Shown here: positions 49,546 through 59,647 of the stretch, in pieces
Position numbering within the stretch: position 1 is the stretch's first letter
Layout of the letters: every line of letters begins with the position of its first letter
From: Stentor coeruleus
Taxonomy: Eukaryota; Ciliophora; Heterotrichea; Heterotrichida; Stentoridae
Assembly (NCBI GenBank): GCA_001970955.1
Contig: MPUH01000340.1
Location: forward strand, 1-64,000
Direction: 5' to 3'
DNA length: 64,000 nt
Notes under the pieces: generated by a model
What the model saw: the letters and a program-made list of their open reading frames with translations, nothing else
Databases searched by the model: none
Told to the model about the DNA's origin: nothing
Translations under genes and position numbers: made by a program

Positions 49546-51108
49546 TTAAACAATACTACCTAATTTTGGCATCAAATTCCACATCTTAACACTTCCATCA
49601 TCACTTGTTGTAATTACCAAATTCGGTGACTTAGGGTGTATTGCAACTGTATTAACCGTAGACCCATGTCCTTTAAAAACTCCCAATTTACTTCCTTGAA
49701 CCTTACTCCAAACAAAAACATACCCATCTTCACTTCCAATAAGCACCAAATCATCATTAGGTCCAGCAAAAGTTGGCCTTAAAATAAACCGTTCTTGTTT
49801 AAATCCTTCAAATGTTTGCAATAAACTCCCAGTAATGCTCCATAAATGCATTTTCTATATAAAAAATACAGGTGGTGTTAGACTAACAACTGTTAACAAT
49901 TGATTACCTGCTTTATTGATTTGTATACTTGTTATAGACTCTTCTTCATTTATTACACAAATTTTTTCTATAGGGTTATAGCTAAAAATCTGAACTTCAG
50001 GCTTAGAAGCGTTGAGTACGGCGATTATACAGCCAGATAAGGATTTTTCTATTTGTCTAACACGTATTTCCCATGTTTTACTTTTGTTTTTATTGTCCCA
50101 GAGGATGAGTTTACGATCTATAGCGCCAGTAAGAAGTTGTTCAGAACCAATCCACATACAACTTGTAACTTTTTCCGTATGATCTTTTAAAGAATAAAGA
50201 TGTGTACCTTGAGTAGCACACCAAATATTAACTATTCCAAGTAAACTTCCTGTTGCAATAGTTTTATCGTCTAAAGCCCAAGCAACACCTGACACATCAG
50301 ATATCCCTGTGCAAACTTTTTCTCCGATTAGAACTTTCCATATAGAAAAATAAGAGGTTTTACATAAAACTGCAACTTGTTCACCACTATGACTAAAAAC
50401 TGCATCCCATACCTCACAAGATTCATTCACTACAGCTTCAGCAACACTTGGAAGATTAAAACTATCACAAGAATGATCTACAAGTAAACTATCCGCTTTA
50501 AAAAACCCACAATGTTTTTCACAACTATACATTTGATACTCCAAAGCTTGGCCAACTAAAGCTTTTAATCTATCAGAAGGTATCATAATATCAGGTGGGA
50601 TATAACTTTGAAGTTTATCTAATACTTTTTTCCTATCATATTCAATATTAGAATTTTCTTTAAGTTCTTCACTGTTTTTACATAATAAAAGCCCAGCTAA
50701 TTCATGTAAATCTTTTGAACTGTCATGAAGTGGAGTTATTTCTGATCTTAAAGTATCTAAAGCTGACCTATAATTTCCTTCTGATAGAAGCTCAAAGTAT
50801 TTTTGTTCTTTTATATGGAATTTGATTTTTTGCTCGTTTTTTTGAGTGATTTCAAGTGTTGGGACTATATTGGTTGCGAGATCCCAATTACCTGATAGGA
50901 TACCTTCGCGAAAGTTTTTGACATCGATAGCTTCAAGTTGGACTCCTGAGTCAACTTCTAATTGCTCTGCAGCTTTACTATGTAAGGATTACTTATAGCC
51001 TAAGTCGTATAGAGCTTGAACCATCAGACGTACAAGTTCTTTCTGCATTACAGGGCTGTTTGCCGATAGGTTTTCTGAGACCTTACGCTTTTTGCTGATT
51101 ACTTCCAT
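49546..51108 (-). CDS. WDR26/GID7-like LisH-CTLH-WD40 protein
   Basis: Two 15-nt introns (50978-50992 and 49855-49869) join three exons into about 510 residues. A LisH motif (RLMVQALYDLGYNKAAEQLE, about 28-47) is followed by CTLH (about 65-125, NFREGILSGNWDLATNIV, then KYFELLSEGNYRSALDTLR). A WD40 propeller occupies about 185-510 (VWDAVFSHSGEQVAVL, KLILWDNKNK, GYVFVWSKVQGSKLGVFKGH, GSVKMWNLMP). The order is that of WDR26/Gid7, a subunit of the GID/CTLH ubiquitin ligase. The intact LisH depends on removing the first intron. Confidence 0.92.
49855..49869 (-). other. 15-nt intron 2 of WDR26-like gene
   Basis: Sense GTATTTTTTATATAG. Removal joins VSLTPP to KMHLWSITG. Retention gives TAG. Confidence 0.93.
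50978..50992 (-). other. 15-nt intron 1 of WDR26-like gene
   Basis: Sense GTAATCCTTACATAG. Removal restores LGYNKAAEQLE in the LisH motif. Retention gives TAA. Confidence 0.95.
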
Positions 51109-51579
51109 TATATTATTATTATTTAATTCAGAAGATAAGTTCTCTAAATTTTAGATGCTGAAATATGCTTTTCTGTTAAAAAAAGTGATATTTTCAGTTG
51201 GGCTATATATTTTTTATATCCTCAGAAAAATATTTGAATTACAAATTTATGATGCTAGTTTCTTAGATGATATTAATATATTTGGTATGAAGAATAAAGA
51301 TTATTTATAACAATGAGATGGAAGAATGTGAGATTATTTGAGAATTTTATAAAGAATAACAATGACGTATTTTTTATTTAGAGTATAAACTAAATATAAT
51401 ATTTTCTTTACATAAATTTATAAGGGCATACAGACTTTTCTGGATATAAAAATAATTCTATTTAGAACTAAACCTATAAAGTAAATGTATTTCTAATAAT
51501 AAACCCCTTTAATTTATTTCTAATAAATGTATAGTATCGAGTTGTATATAAATACAATTTCACCAGAAACTTCTTTAAC
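51109..51579. other. Intergenic upstream of WDR26-like gene
   Basis: Low in C on the + strand, especially 51250-51370. No coding signal. Confidence 0.55.
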
Positions 51580-51873
51580 TTAATAATTTATAAAATCATA
51601 AACCGGTTTTTGAGCTTTCTCCCTTTGAACTTGTTGTTTTTTAGTTCTCCTAGGCTGCACTTTTTTTGGTTTTTCTTTAGGTTGAAGTTTAAATCCTACC
51701 ATAGAGACTGGGACATTTTCAATATTTTCATTGTGGCCTATTACTTGAGGTTCACTTATTGGACTATTATAATTAGATGGCCCTAGTAATTCTCGCATAA
51801 AATCTAAAGGAAAAGGTTTAGAAACCTTTTTATAAATGATTGCATTTTTTAACAATACTTCATAGTCTTCCAT
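51580..51873 (-). CDS. Small uncharacterised protein, 97 aa
   Basis: Starts MEDYEVLLKNAIIYKKV. The N-terminal half is mixed, and the C-terminal third is very basic (KKVQPRRTKKQQVQREKAQK). No known domain. Such basic tails occur in RNA-binding or ribosome-assembly proteins, but no specific role can be inferred. Intact frame with stop; could be a short real gene. Confidence 0.6.
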   Translation of the reverse strand: MEDYEVLLKNAIIYKKVSKPFPLDFMRELLGPSNYNSPISEPQVIGHNENIENVPVSMVGFKLQPKEKPKKVQPRRTKKQQVQREKAQKPVYDFINY

Positions 51874-52054
51874 TTAAATATTATATTTCAAAGTATTTCC
51901 TTTATCTTACAAAAATTCATATCCTAATCATCACCTAAAACAACCCATCATTTTCCTAAAAAATTATCAATCAATATCATCAACATAAACCCTATTCCTC
52001 CACATAATTATTTTTATTATCCTACCTAAAATAATTATCTTACCATCTAATCTC

Positions 52055-52750
52055 TTATTTACATCTAATTTGTAACCCTTTTACCACTTTTTCAAAATGT
52101 TTCTCTAACATAGAAAGTTTCTCATGCATACTTTCTTTAATATGTTTATTTAATTTCTCCATCACATTTTAAGCAATTTCTTTATTTTCTATCTGCCCTT
52201 CTTATTATTTTTAAGTTTATTATCTTTTTCTTTATCTCTTTTTCATTTATCTGTAATTATTCTTTACTTTATCTTTCCCTATTTATCTGTAATTATACAT
52301 TTTAACATTTTTTTTTGGTTATTTCTATATCAAATATCATTATATTGTTTTATTTTTTCATATTATTATCTAAATATGTTTTGCAATTTGATATGATTTT
52401 TCTTTGAAGTAAATTAGGAGTTTTTTTTTAATCTATAAGTTCTTTTATAGAAAAATCTTTATTATGGAGTTTGATGAGGATTTCGATTCATTAATATTAG
52501 TTTCTGAGGTGTTTGAAAAAAAAAATTAGGTTATCTTTGACGGATTTTGTTAAGTTTTTGTTGGTTTTGAGTAAGTTTTTGAGTTATTTGGACATTTTTT
52601 TGGTAGTTTGAGATGGTTTGTTCGAGTTTTAACAGGCTAAAGATTTGTTTTGTTAGAAATTTTAGCTTTTGAACATTTTCGTCTCTTGACAAGAGCTTTT
52701 ATGTTGTTTTTGAGGGGGTCAAGAATTTCTTGGATGTCCTATTTTGACAT
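52055..52750 (-). pseudogene. Decayed coiled-coil protein gene
   Basis: Reading the minus strand from an ATG at 52750 gives MSK-stop-DIQEILDPLKNNIKALVK. A frame change follows, then RDENVQKLKFLTKQIFSLL and a Gln-rich helix ending NQQKLNKIRQR-stop. Lys-rich broken pieces come next (KRDKEKDNKLKNNKKGR), then a tail MEKLNKHIKESMHEKLSMLE ending in TAA at 52055. The pieces are helical and codon-like but interrupted by several stops and frame changes that 15-nt introns do not explain. The + strand at 52400-52750 is C-poor. Parent family unknown. Confidence 0.65.
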
Positions 52751-52911
52751 GTGTTTGAATTTATAATTTAATGGATTATTCAACAAGAATATTTCCAGGT
52801 TAAATAACTAGATTGTTGTAGAGAGGCTAAAGTTGAAGGAGTTATCTTATGATTAAAATGCTTGCATATTAATTCAAGTATATATAAAGCTAATAAATCC
52901 ACTAATAAATT

Positions 52912-55041
52912 ATGAAAACCAGCCCAGAGCCAGGAAGAGACTCACAAACCGACAGGAACCTCATTGAAACTGATCCGAAAACCGACACCTTGCACAAATT
53001 CTCCTTACAATTCAAAGACCAAAACGCTGAAAACTCATATATCATGAGTTTAATATACCCAAAATGCCAGAATTTCCAAGCAACAAAAGTTGAAAACCAC
53101 TATTATTTCCTAACAACTCTCCTAGCCATCCTCATAATCTACAGTCTAGGGTACATTTTTTCATATGAACTCAGTTCTTCTCTAACATTCCAGTTACTAA
53201 TTCTAAATATTTCCGGCCTATGTTTTTATATCTTATACTTCCTAATACGAAAGCAGCTCTTATCAACCCTCCTTCCTGAAATCCTTCAGTTTTTCTACTT
53301 TTCTATATCAACAGCGCTTATTTTAAACGGCAAATTCCTCCAAATCTGGATTTTTAACTCCTCATCTAGTGCATTTTCTTGTATTTTCGGTATTTTACTA
53401 ATGCAGACCACAAGCAAATTTGTATTACTTTTCACATTCAGAGCTTTTTTTATCACGAATCTCTTGATTTCTTTTGTATATTTAGCTTTGAATATTGCTT
53501 CTGAACAGGATTTATTACTAACTTTGCTTGAGTTTTTTGTGTTATTTATCAGCACAGTGATTGAGACGATGAAATTTTATTTTTCAGAACTTGAATATAG
53601 AGAAAGATATGAAATAAGCTCAATAAATATACAAGGGAAAAATAAAGAAGCTATGACTGAGATTGAGAGTATTACTTTTTATATACAACAAGCACTTGGG
53701 ATAGTTAATATGCTTATGTTTACAAGTGTTAGGTATAAGGCTAATATGAAGGAATTGTTTGAAGTATTGAATAAGGTATTAAAGGGGATAATGACAAAGA
53801 CTAATCTTTATGAGGTTGATATGGAAGGGATTACAGCAGGAATGGATGCTGAGGATAAGATTTTTATGAAAGAATATGTTAAGGACAACAAAAAACCCCC
53901 ACCAGAATCATTGAAAAGCGAACTTAGAAAAACTATTGAACTACCCAAACGCTATCAAGTTGAAGACCTCCTAGGTGTTCTTAGACAAGTTGGTAATAAT
54001 TGGAACTTCGACATTTTTTTCCTTGCAGAATGTACTGCAAATAAACCTACAACAACTATAGGAAAATATGCTATAGGTAAATATCGCTTGGATGAGATAT
54101 TCAAAATCAACGAATCCATATGCCAGAAATTCTTTGAAAAACTTGAAAGTAGTTACAAACTTAACCCTTATCATAACTCAACACATGCTGCTGATGTTTT
54201 ATCATCTTTTCTTTTTATCCTTCATCAATCAATTCTCTTTGAAGTTGCTACAGACTATGAAATCCTCGCTTGTATCATCGCGAACCTTGGGCATGATGTT
54301 GGTCATCCAGGTTTTACAAATCGTTTTCTCGTCAACAGTCGTGACAGTCTAGCCTTAACATGTAAGTTATAAACAGACAACGACCTAAGTGTATTAGAAA
54401 TGATGCATAGTTCACTAAGTTTCCAAATAATGCAAGAACCTGGGGCAAATATCTTAGAAGGTTTACCTAATGATGTTTTTATAGCTGTAAGACTACAGAT
54501 TATAGAAATGATCCTAGCTACAGATATGAGTAAACATTTCGATCTTATTGGTAAACTCAAAGCTAAAATTGTCAGTTCACCAAATAGACCTATTGATACA
54601 CCTGAACATAGACTTGAAATAATGAGAATTGCAATAAAAGCAGCAGATGTAGGTCATGCAGCAAAATCAAGAGATTTACATATAAAATGGAGTCATTTGG
54701 TTATTGAAGAATTCTTTTTACAAGGAGATTTAGAAAAAGCTAAAGGATTAACTGTTAGTATGTATTGTGATAGGGAAAAAACTGATATCCCTAAATCACA
54801 AAGTGGATTTATTAAGAATATTGTCTTACCGATTTATGAGTCTTTGAATAATTATATAGCGTCAACGGTTATTGACTCGGATTGTATTGAAGAACTTAAA
54901 AGGAATCAGAGCGAATGGGAACATGCACATACGAGGAAGAGACTGTTTACGACCAAACCAGGAAGTTTAGATATGGGAGATACACCCATGCTTAAGACCC
55001 TTAAAAGTTTGGGATCTGATTTCAGAAATTCTACTGAGTAA
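52912..55041 (+). CDS. Membrane-anchored class I cyclic-nucleotide phosphodiesterase
   Basis: 704 residues after removing a 15-nt intron (54362-54376). Five to six membrane helices occupy about 62-225. The PDE catalytic domain spans about 340-665: PYHNSTHAADVL (about 420), NLGHDVGHPGFTNRF (about 460), then TYNDLSVLEMMHS restored by splicing, and IKAADVGHAAKS. The metal-binding His and Asp residues are all present. An N-terminal multi-pass anchor fused to a PDE is typical of ciliate and apicomplexan enzymes. It hydrolyses cAMP and/or cGMP; specificity is not readable by eye. The intron falls inside the catalytic core. Confidence 0.94.
54362..54376 (+). other. 15-nt intron of PDE gene
   Basis: GTAAGTTATAAACAG. 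Removal joins SLALT to YNDLSVLEMMHS, a conserved PDE block. Retention gives TAA. Confidence 0.97.
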
Positions 55042-55288
55042 AATTAGATACTATAGATAGTTTTGGCTTTTTTATGGTTTAAGTTTAGGATTTTGTTGGG
55101 TTTTTTATGATAAATTATGATATTGGATAGGGTTTTTTGAGGAAATAGGATGATTTTAAGTTTAGTTTGGGCTATGTATAGGAAAATGTTGGGATTATGA
55201 ATGTTTATGATTTTATGGGGAACTCGTTTTCATGAAGATTTTTTCAGTTTAGATAAAGGAAAATGCATGGGTTTTTATAATATATCTA

Positions 55289-55711
55289 ATGGAAGACGAA
55301 GCACCTCAAGAAGAAAAGGTGCGTTCTTTTTTCACAGCTTTTTCTAAAATCCTCACTACAAAAATACCTGAGAGCCAGCCTCCAGTGCTATTTAAATACA
55401 AGACCCCAGAAAAAAAATTAGCTGAAGAAATCAAGAGGAAAAAAGAACTCAGGCATAAAAAAGTTCAAAAACTGCAGGAAAAAAAGAAAAACTATGCAAA
55501 TGACACAAATGTTGTATTAGAAAAAAGTCTAAGGAGGGTAGCTTTAAAAGGTGTGATAAAGATTTTTAATGAAGTTGCTTCAGGGCAATTGGAAAGAAAA
55601 ACAAAAAAAATAAAAGAAGGGGCAAGAAAACAATCTGAGAGGTTCGGACGACGTATGAAGAGAATCCCTGAAGACTCTGAAGCTAGAAAAATCATTAACT
55701 ATAATACTTAA
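55289..55711 (+). CDS. RRP15: RRP15-like ribosome biogenesis protein
   Basis: 140 residues. An acidic start is followed by a Lys-rich helical region and the signature SLRRVALKGVIKIFNEVASGQ (about 78-98), matching the LRKIAxxGVVKLFNAVxxxQ core of RRP15, a nucleolar factor in 60S pre-rRNA processing. It is shorter than yeast and human members (about 250-280), which have a longer acidic N-terminus. The downstream tail is basic. The N-terminal FSKILTTKIPES also resembles the FS.IL segment of the family. Confidence 0.82.
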   Translation: MEDEAPQEEKVRSFFTAFSKILTTKIPESQPPVLFKYKTPEKKLAEEIKRKKELRHKKVQKLQEKKKNYANDTNVVLEKSLRRVALKGVIKIFNEVASGQLERKTKKIKEGARKQSERFGRRMKRIPEDSEARKIINYNT

Positions 55712-55883
55712 GTTTTCAAATTTATAATAAGTCTTTTAAAATAATCTTATTTCAAAACCTATAAAGAAACAGTTTATTCCATATAAAAACTATCATCATC
55801 ATTCAGACTATACAGATCAATATTCCTAATCAAAATGTCGATATTTGCTAATTAATTTCGTTGGTAATTTCAGGAGCAATAAT

Positions 55884-57284
55884 ATGGCTGAACCATTATC
55901 CAATCCTCTCAACGATAGGGTCTTACCTTATATTGAACCTCCTCCTCATAGAGCATTACAAACAGATTTACTTTTCCCTCAAGGTATAGATAAACCCCCA
56001 AATCATACTCTTCTAAAGAACTTCCTCAAAAAAGAAGGAAAAATTGCTAAAGAAGATGCTTTAAGAATAATAATCCAATGCATTGAAACACTCAAAAAAG
56101 AAAAGTCTTTAATAGAATTAAAATTCCCTGTCACTGTTATTGGAGATATCCATGGACAGTTCTACGATCTTTTAAAACTTCTAGAAATGATTGGCGATGT
56201 AGCTCCGAACAAATTCTTGTTTCTTGGGGATTATGTTGATAGGGGTTTTTTCTCAGTTGAAGTTGTGCTTTTATTGTATTCTCTTAAGATCAATTTCCCA
56301 AGCAACGTATTTTTGCTTAGAGGGAATCATGAGTGCAGAGAAATGACAAGCCATTTCAATTTTAGAACAGAATGCTTATATAAATACGACCTAGAATTCT
56401 ATGAAACCATATGCGATAGTTTTTGTTTTTTACCTTTGGGTTGTGTGATTAATAAGAAATTTTTAGCTGTTCATGGGGGAATAAGCCCAGAGTTTGGGAA
56501 ATTAGAAGATATTAATAAGCTAAACAGATATATTGAGCCTCCACATACTGGACTTCTTTGCGATATTCTTTGGTCAGATCCTGTAGATGAGCCAACCGGA
56601 AAAATTAATGAAAAATTTCAAGTTAACGACAACAGAGGGTGTAGCTACTACTTTGGTAATAAAGCCCTTTCTGAATTTCTAAAGAGAAATAAGCTTTTGA
56701 CAATTATTAGAGCTCATGAAGTACAGCTGGAAGGGTATAAAATGCATACTTGGAATGGAGAAGACCAATTCCCAGTTGTTGTCACAATATTTTCAGCTCC
56801 AAATTATTGTGATGTTTACAACAACAAAGGCGCGGTTATAAGATTTGATGATGGAAATATGGATATACAGCAATTCAGCTATTCTGGTCATCCTTATATC
56901 TTACCTGATTATAAAGATTTGTTTTCATGGAGTATTCCTTTTGTAATCGAAAAAATTTTGCAAGTTTTAACACAAATATGTTTACCTATGAGCCCTTTGA
57001 CTACTGAAGTTGGGGGAAAAGTTAAAGAGTTGCAAGAAGAAATTAAAGATAATAAAGGACAAAGGATGAGGAAAAAAATTAAAGCGATGTCGAAAATGCT
57101 TAAAATGTTTAAGACTATAAGAGAAGAGGAAGAGACTATAATGCAGCTTAAAGGGTTGTGTCCAGGACAGAAAATACCCCCAGGACTGATACAACAAGGG
57201 AAAAAAGCATTGGAAAACGCTTTGACGATGTTTAATTCTGCGAAAAGCTGGGATTCGCAAAATGAAAAACGACCTAGTAAGTAA
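55884..57284 (+). CDS. Calcineurin catalytic subunit A (PP2B)
   Basis: 466 residues from the ATG at 55884; the frame upstream is open only from a TTG and is not used. Phosphatase motifs: GDIHGQFYDLL, GDYVDRG, RGNHECR, HGGISPE and FSAPNYCDVYNNKGA. The C-terminal MRKKIKAMSKMLKMFKTIREE and LKGLCPGQKIPPG match the calmodulin-binding and following region of calcineurin A, so it is PP2B and not PP1 or PP2A. The LQVLTQI stretch is the calcineurin-B-binding helix. A six-codon upstream ORF lies at 55835-55855. Confidence 0.96.
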   Translation: MAEPLSNPLNDRVLPYIEPPPHRALQTDLLFPQGIDKPPNHTLLKNFLKKEGKIAKEDALRIIIQCIETLKKEKSLIELKFPVTVIGDIHGQFYDLLKLLEMIGDVAPNKFLFLGDYVDRGFFSVEVVLLLYSLKINFPSNVFLLRGNHECREMTSHFNFRTECLYKYDLEFYETICDSFCFLPLGCVINKKFLAVHGGISPEFGKLEDINKLNRYIEPPHTGLLCDILWSDPVDEPTGKINEKFQVNDNRGCSYYFGNKALSEFLKRNKLLTIIRAHEVQLEGYKMHTWNGEDQFPVVVTIFSAPNYCDVYNNKGAVIRFDDGNMDIQQFSYSGHPYILPDYKDLFSWSIPFVIEKILQVLTQICLPMSPLTTEVGGKVKELQEEIKDNKGQRMRKKIKAMSKMLKMFKTIREEEETIMQLKGLCPGQKIPPGLIQQGKKALENALTMFNSAKSWDSQNEKRPSK

Positions 57285-57599
57285 TAAAATTTATTGCTAA
57301 TGGTTTTATTTGGGTTTTATAATAGGTTTTAGTTATAGAGTATTTTTATTAAGGGAATATATTTTTTTATGGGTAGCCAAAAGGATTTATTGGATAAGTT
57401 TGTGTTTTTAAAGTTGGAAATTAAAAAAAACCACTATATTCCTGATATTAAATACTAGTTTATTATAAAAAAGCATATAACATCTAAGTAAACTTAAACT
57501 TTTAGCCTTAAAACCAAAAAAAAAATACATAAAAACTCTTCTAAATCCATATATAAACCTATAATATCATAAGTCATATATTTATTTAATTAAAATTCA
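57285..57599. other. Intergenic, convergent genes
   Basis: C-poor up to about 57420, G-poor from about 57470. No coding signal. Confidence 0.6.
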
Positions 57600-58937
57600 T
57601 CAGAAGTACCTTTTATAACACTTAACAATGGCGTATATAAAAAGCACTGGTATAGCAACAGCATATCCTGGTGGGGTGATAATCGTGACAGCAATAAAAA
57701 TAATCAAATCATAAATCAACAAAGTCAAACAGCCTCTTCCATAACTATCTCTATGAAAGCTCCTAACAGCATGAAATGCAGGTCCAAACAACAAAATAAT
57801 AGGTAAAAAGACAATAATCCAAAACCATATACACATTCCTTTACATCTAGTAAGATATATTTTCCACATTGGCCATTCTTGTCTTGTATTATACCCTGAC
57901 TGTAAATTCGGACATCCAAGTGGATTAAATTGATTAAAATGATTTGATGTATAATGTCCTCTACAAAGCCAACACCAATTATAGCCACATGCCGCACAAG
58001 TCATATGATTACATCCATCAACTTTCTCTATTTTATGCTTGCATTTAGGACAAAGTTGTATTTCTCTACCTTTCGCCCATAGTTCATAATCTTCATCAAC
58101 AATTTGATCACATGTTTTCTTTGGATGCCATGGCTTACCACATTTAAAACATAACTCAAAATTGCATTTAGGACATGCTATATTTAAATCATTTTCTGTT
58201 CCTCTAACCCAACCTTCACAATTAGGTTGTGTACACCATTTGACCATAGGATCACTTATTAACTCACCACGTTCTTTAAATTTCAAATACTTAATAAAAT
58301 ATTGTTCTGATACTAAATTTTTAATATCATCATCAGTAAACTCAGCTGGACAATTATTCCCAGGACAATGGATATGTAAGACTTTTGAATCTTTTATATG
58401 TGCTTCTATATGATGAACAAAACATGATTTACAAAAATCGTGACGGCCACAAGATGGAAGTACCCATTTATTTGTCAAAGAGTCAAAACAAATTAAACAT
58501 ATTTCTGAATCATCGATTTCTGAATCTTTAAATGAGAATTTTAATGATGCACGTTCTTGGCTTAGTTTGATTTCTTCATAACGTTGAGAATTGTTTGTTG
58601 GGGGTAAGGTGTTGAAATTGAAATGTTCTTCAGCGATATCTTTACAAAGCTCGCAACGATTTATTTCGTTTGCTATATTGTGATTACGTATGAAATCATG
58701 TTCCCAGCCTTGATCACCTTTGATAAGAAAAGCTAGGAGTTCTTCAATGTTGTAGGATCCAGTGTAAGCAATTGCGATTTCGATGAAATCTGAATTGAAG
58801 CCCATATCTCCAAGAGCTTGCACTAAGGATGTATGGGCTTGTATTGAGGTTCTGTTAATACTGTTGGTTTTTGAAGGATGGTCTATTAGTAAGTTTTCTT
58901 CATATGAGAAATCGTCATCTAAAAGCCTGAAGTTCAT
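57600..58937 (-). CDS. RBR E3 ubiquitin ligase with C-terminal membrane segments
   Basis: 445 residues. A UBA-like helix bundle (about 38-75, QALGDMGFNSDFIEIAIAYTG) is followed by RING1 (about 147-196, CLIC...CGRHDFCKSCF), IBR (about 235-275) and RING2 (about 296-325) with catalytic Cys309 in DGCNHMTC. Two or three hydrophobic helices fill about 370-435. RBR ligases charge ubiquitin on the RING2 Cys; C-terminal helices after the RBR occur in RNF19/Dorfin-type ligases and would anchor it in the ER or another membrane (inference). It ends with TGA. Confidence 0.93.
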   Translation of the reverse strand: MNFRLLDDDFSYEENLLIDHPSKTNSINRTSIQAHTSLVQALGDMGFNSDFIEIAIAYTGSYNIEELLAFLIKGDQGWEHDFIRNHNIANEINRCELCKDIAEEHFNFNTLPPTNNSQRYEEIKLSQERASLKFSFKDSEIDDSEICLICFDSLTNKWVLPSCGRHDFCKSCFVHHIEAHIKDSKVLHIHCPGNNCPAEFTDDDIKNLVSEQYFIKYLKFKERGELISDPMVKWCTQPNCEGWVRGTENDLNIACPKCNFELCFKCGKPWHPKKTCDQIVDEDYELWAKGREIQLCPKCKHKIEKVDGCNHMTCAACGYNWCWLCRGHYTSNHFNQFNPLGCPNLQSGYNTRQEWPMWKIYLTRCKGMCIWFWIIVFLPIILLFGPAFHAVRSFHRDSYGRGCLTLLIYDLIIFIAVTIITPPGYAVAIPVLFIYAIVKCYKRYF

Positions 58938-59647
58938 AATTGATTTATTAGTTTGTGTGATTTATGTGATATGGAATTAGATGGAGAAGGGTATTTTGAT
59001 TTTTATAAGGATTGAAAGTAGATGTTAGGATTAGATTTTGGATTTGGGTCGGTGTTGATTGTTGGGATGTTTTTTTTATGAGGAATTTGGATGAGGATAA
59101 ATATTAAGATAGGGTTTTTTGGTTTTTAAGGCTTAGGAAAAATTGTGAGTTATGTTTTTTTTGAAACTTCGGTGTTGGGGTTGTGGGTGGAGGATGGTTA
59201 AGCTTGGAGAATTTGTGTTAGGGATTGTGTAGAGATTTTTTGTTGAGGAGATGATGAAAATGGAGTTTTGAATTTTGTTTTAGTTTGGAGGTATGAGATT
59301 TGATTGATAATTAGAGATGATAGGCTGGTTTGATTGAAGTAATGCTGTGATTTAGTTTGTTTGAAGATTAAAGTTAGGTATGGCTAAGAAAGTTAATATA
59401 AAGGTTTGGTGAGTTATTTTAAGGGTGATATTGTTGATATTATAAGATGAATTTTTAGAATTGCATTTACAGTTCCCAAGCTCTTACAAATTCATATAAA
59501 TTTACCTTACTAATACTTATCAATTAATATCTTCTAAACATGCAGCATTCTACTTCCTCCCATAATACATAAAATTATATATTTATCCTAATAAAAAAAA
59601 TTCTCATCAAATTATCAAAAAACTTTAAAGTAAAGATTAGTATAAAT
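58938..59647. other. Intergenic between tandem minus-strand genes
   Basis: 58960-59440 is strongly C-poor and G/T-rich on the + strand. 59450-59640 is G-poor and C-rich, with the switch near 59450. No coding signal. Confidence 0.65.
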
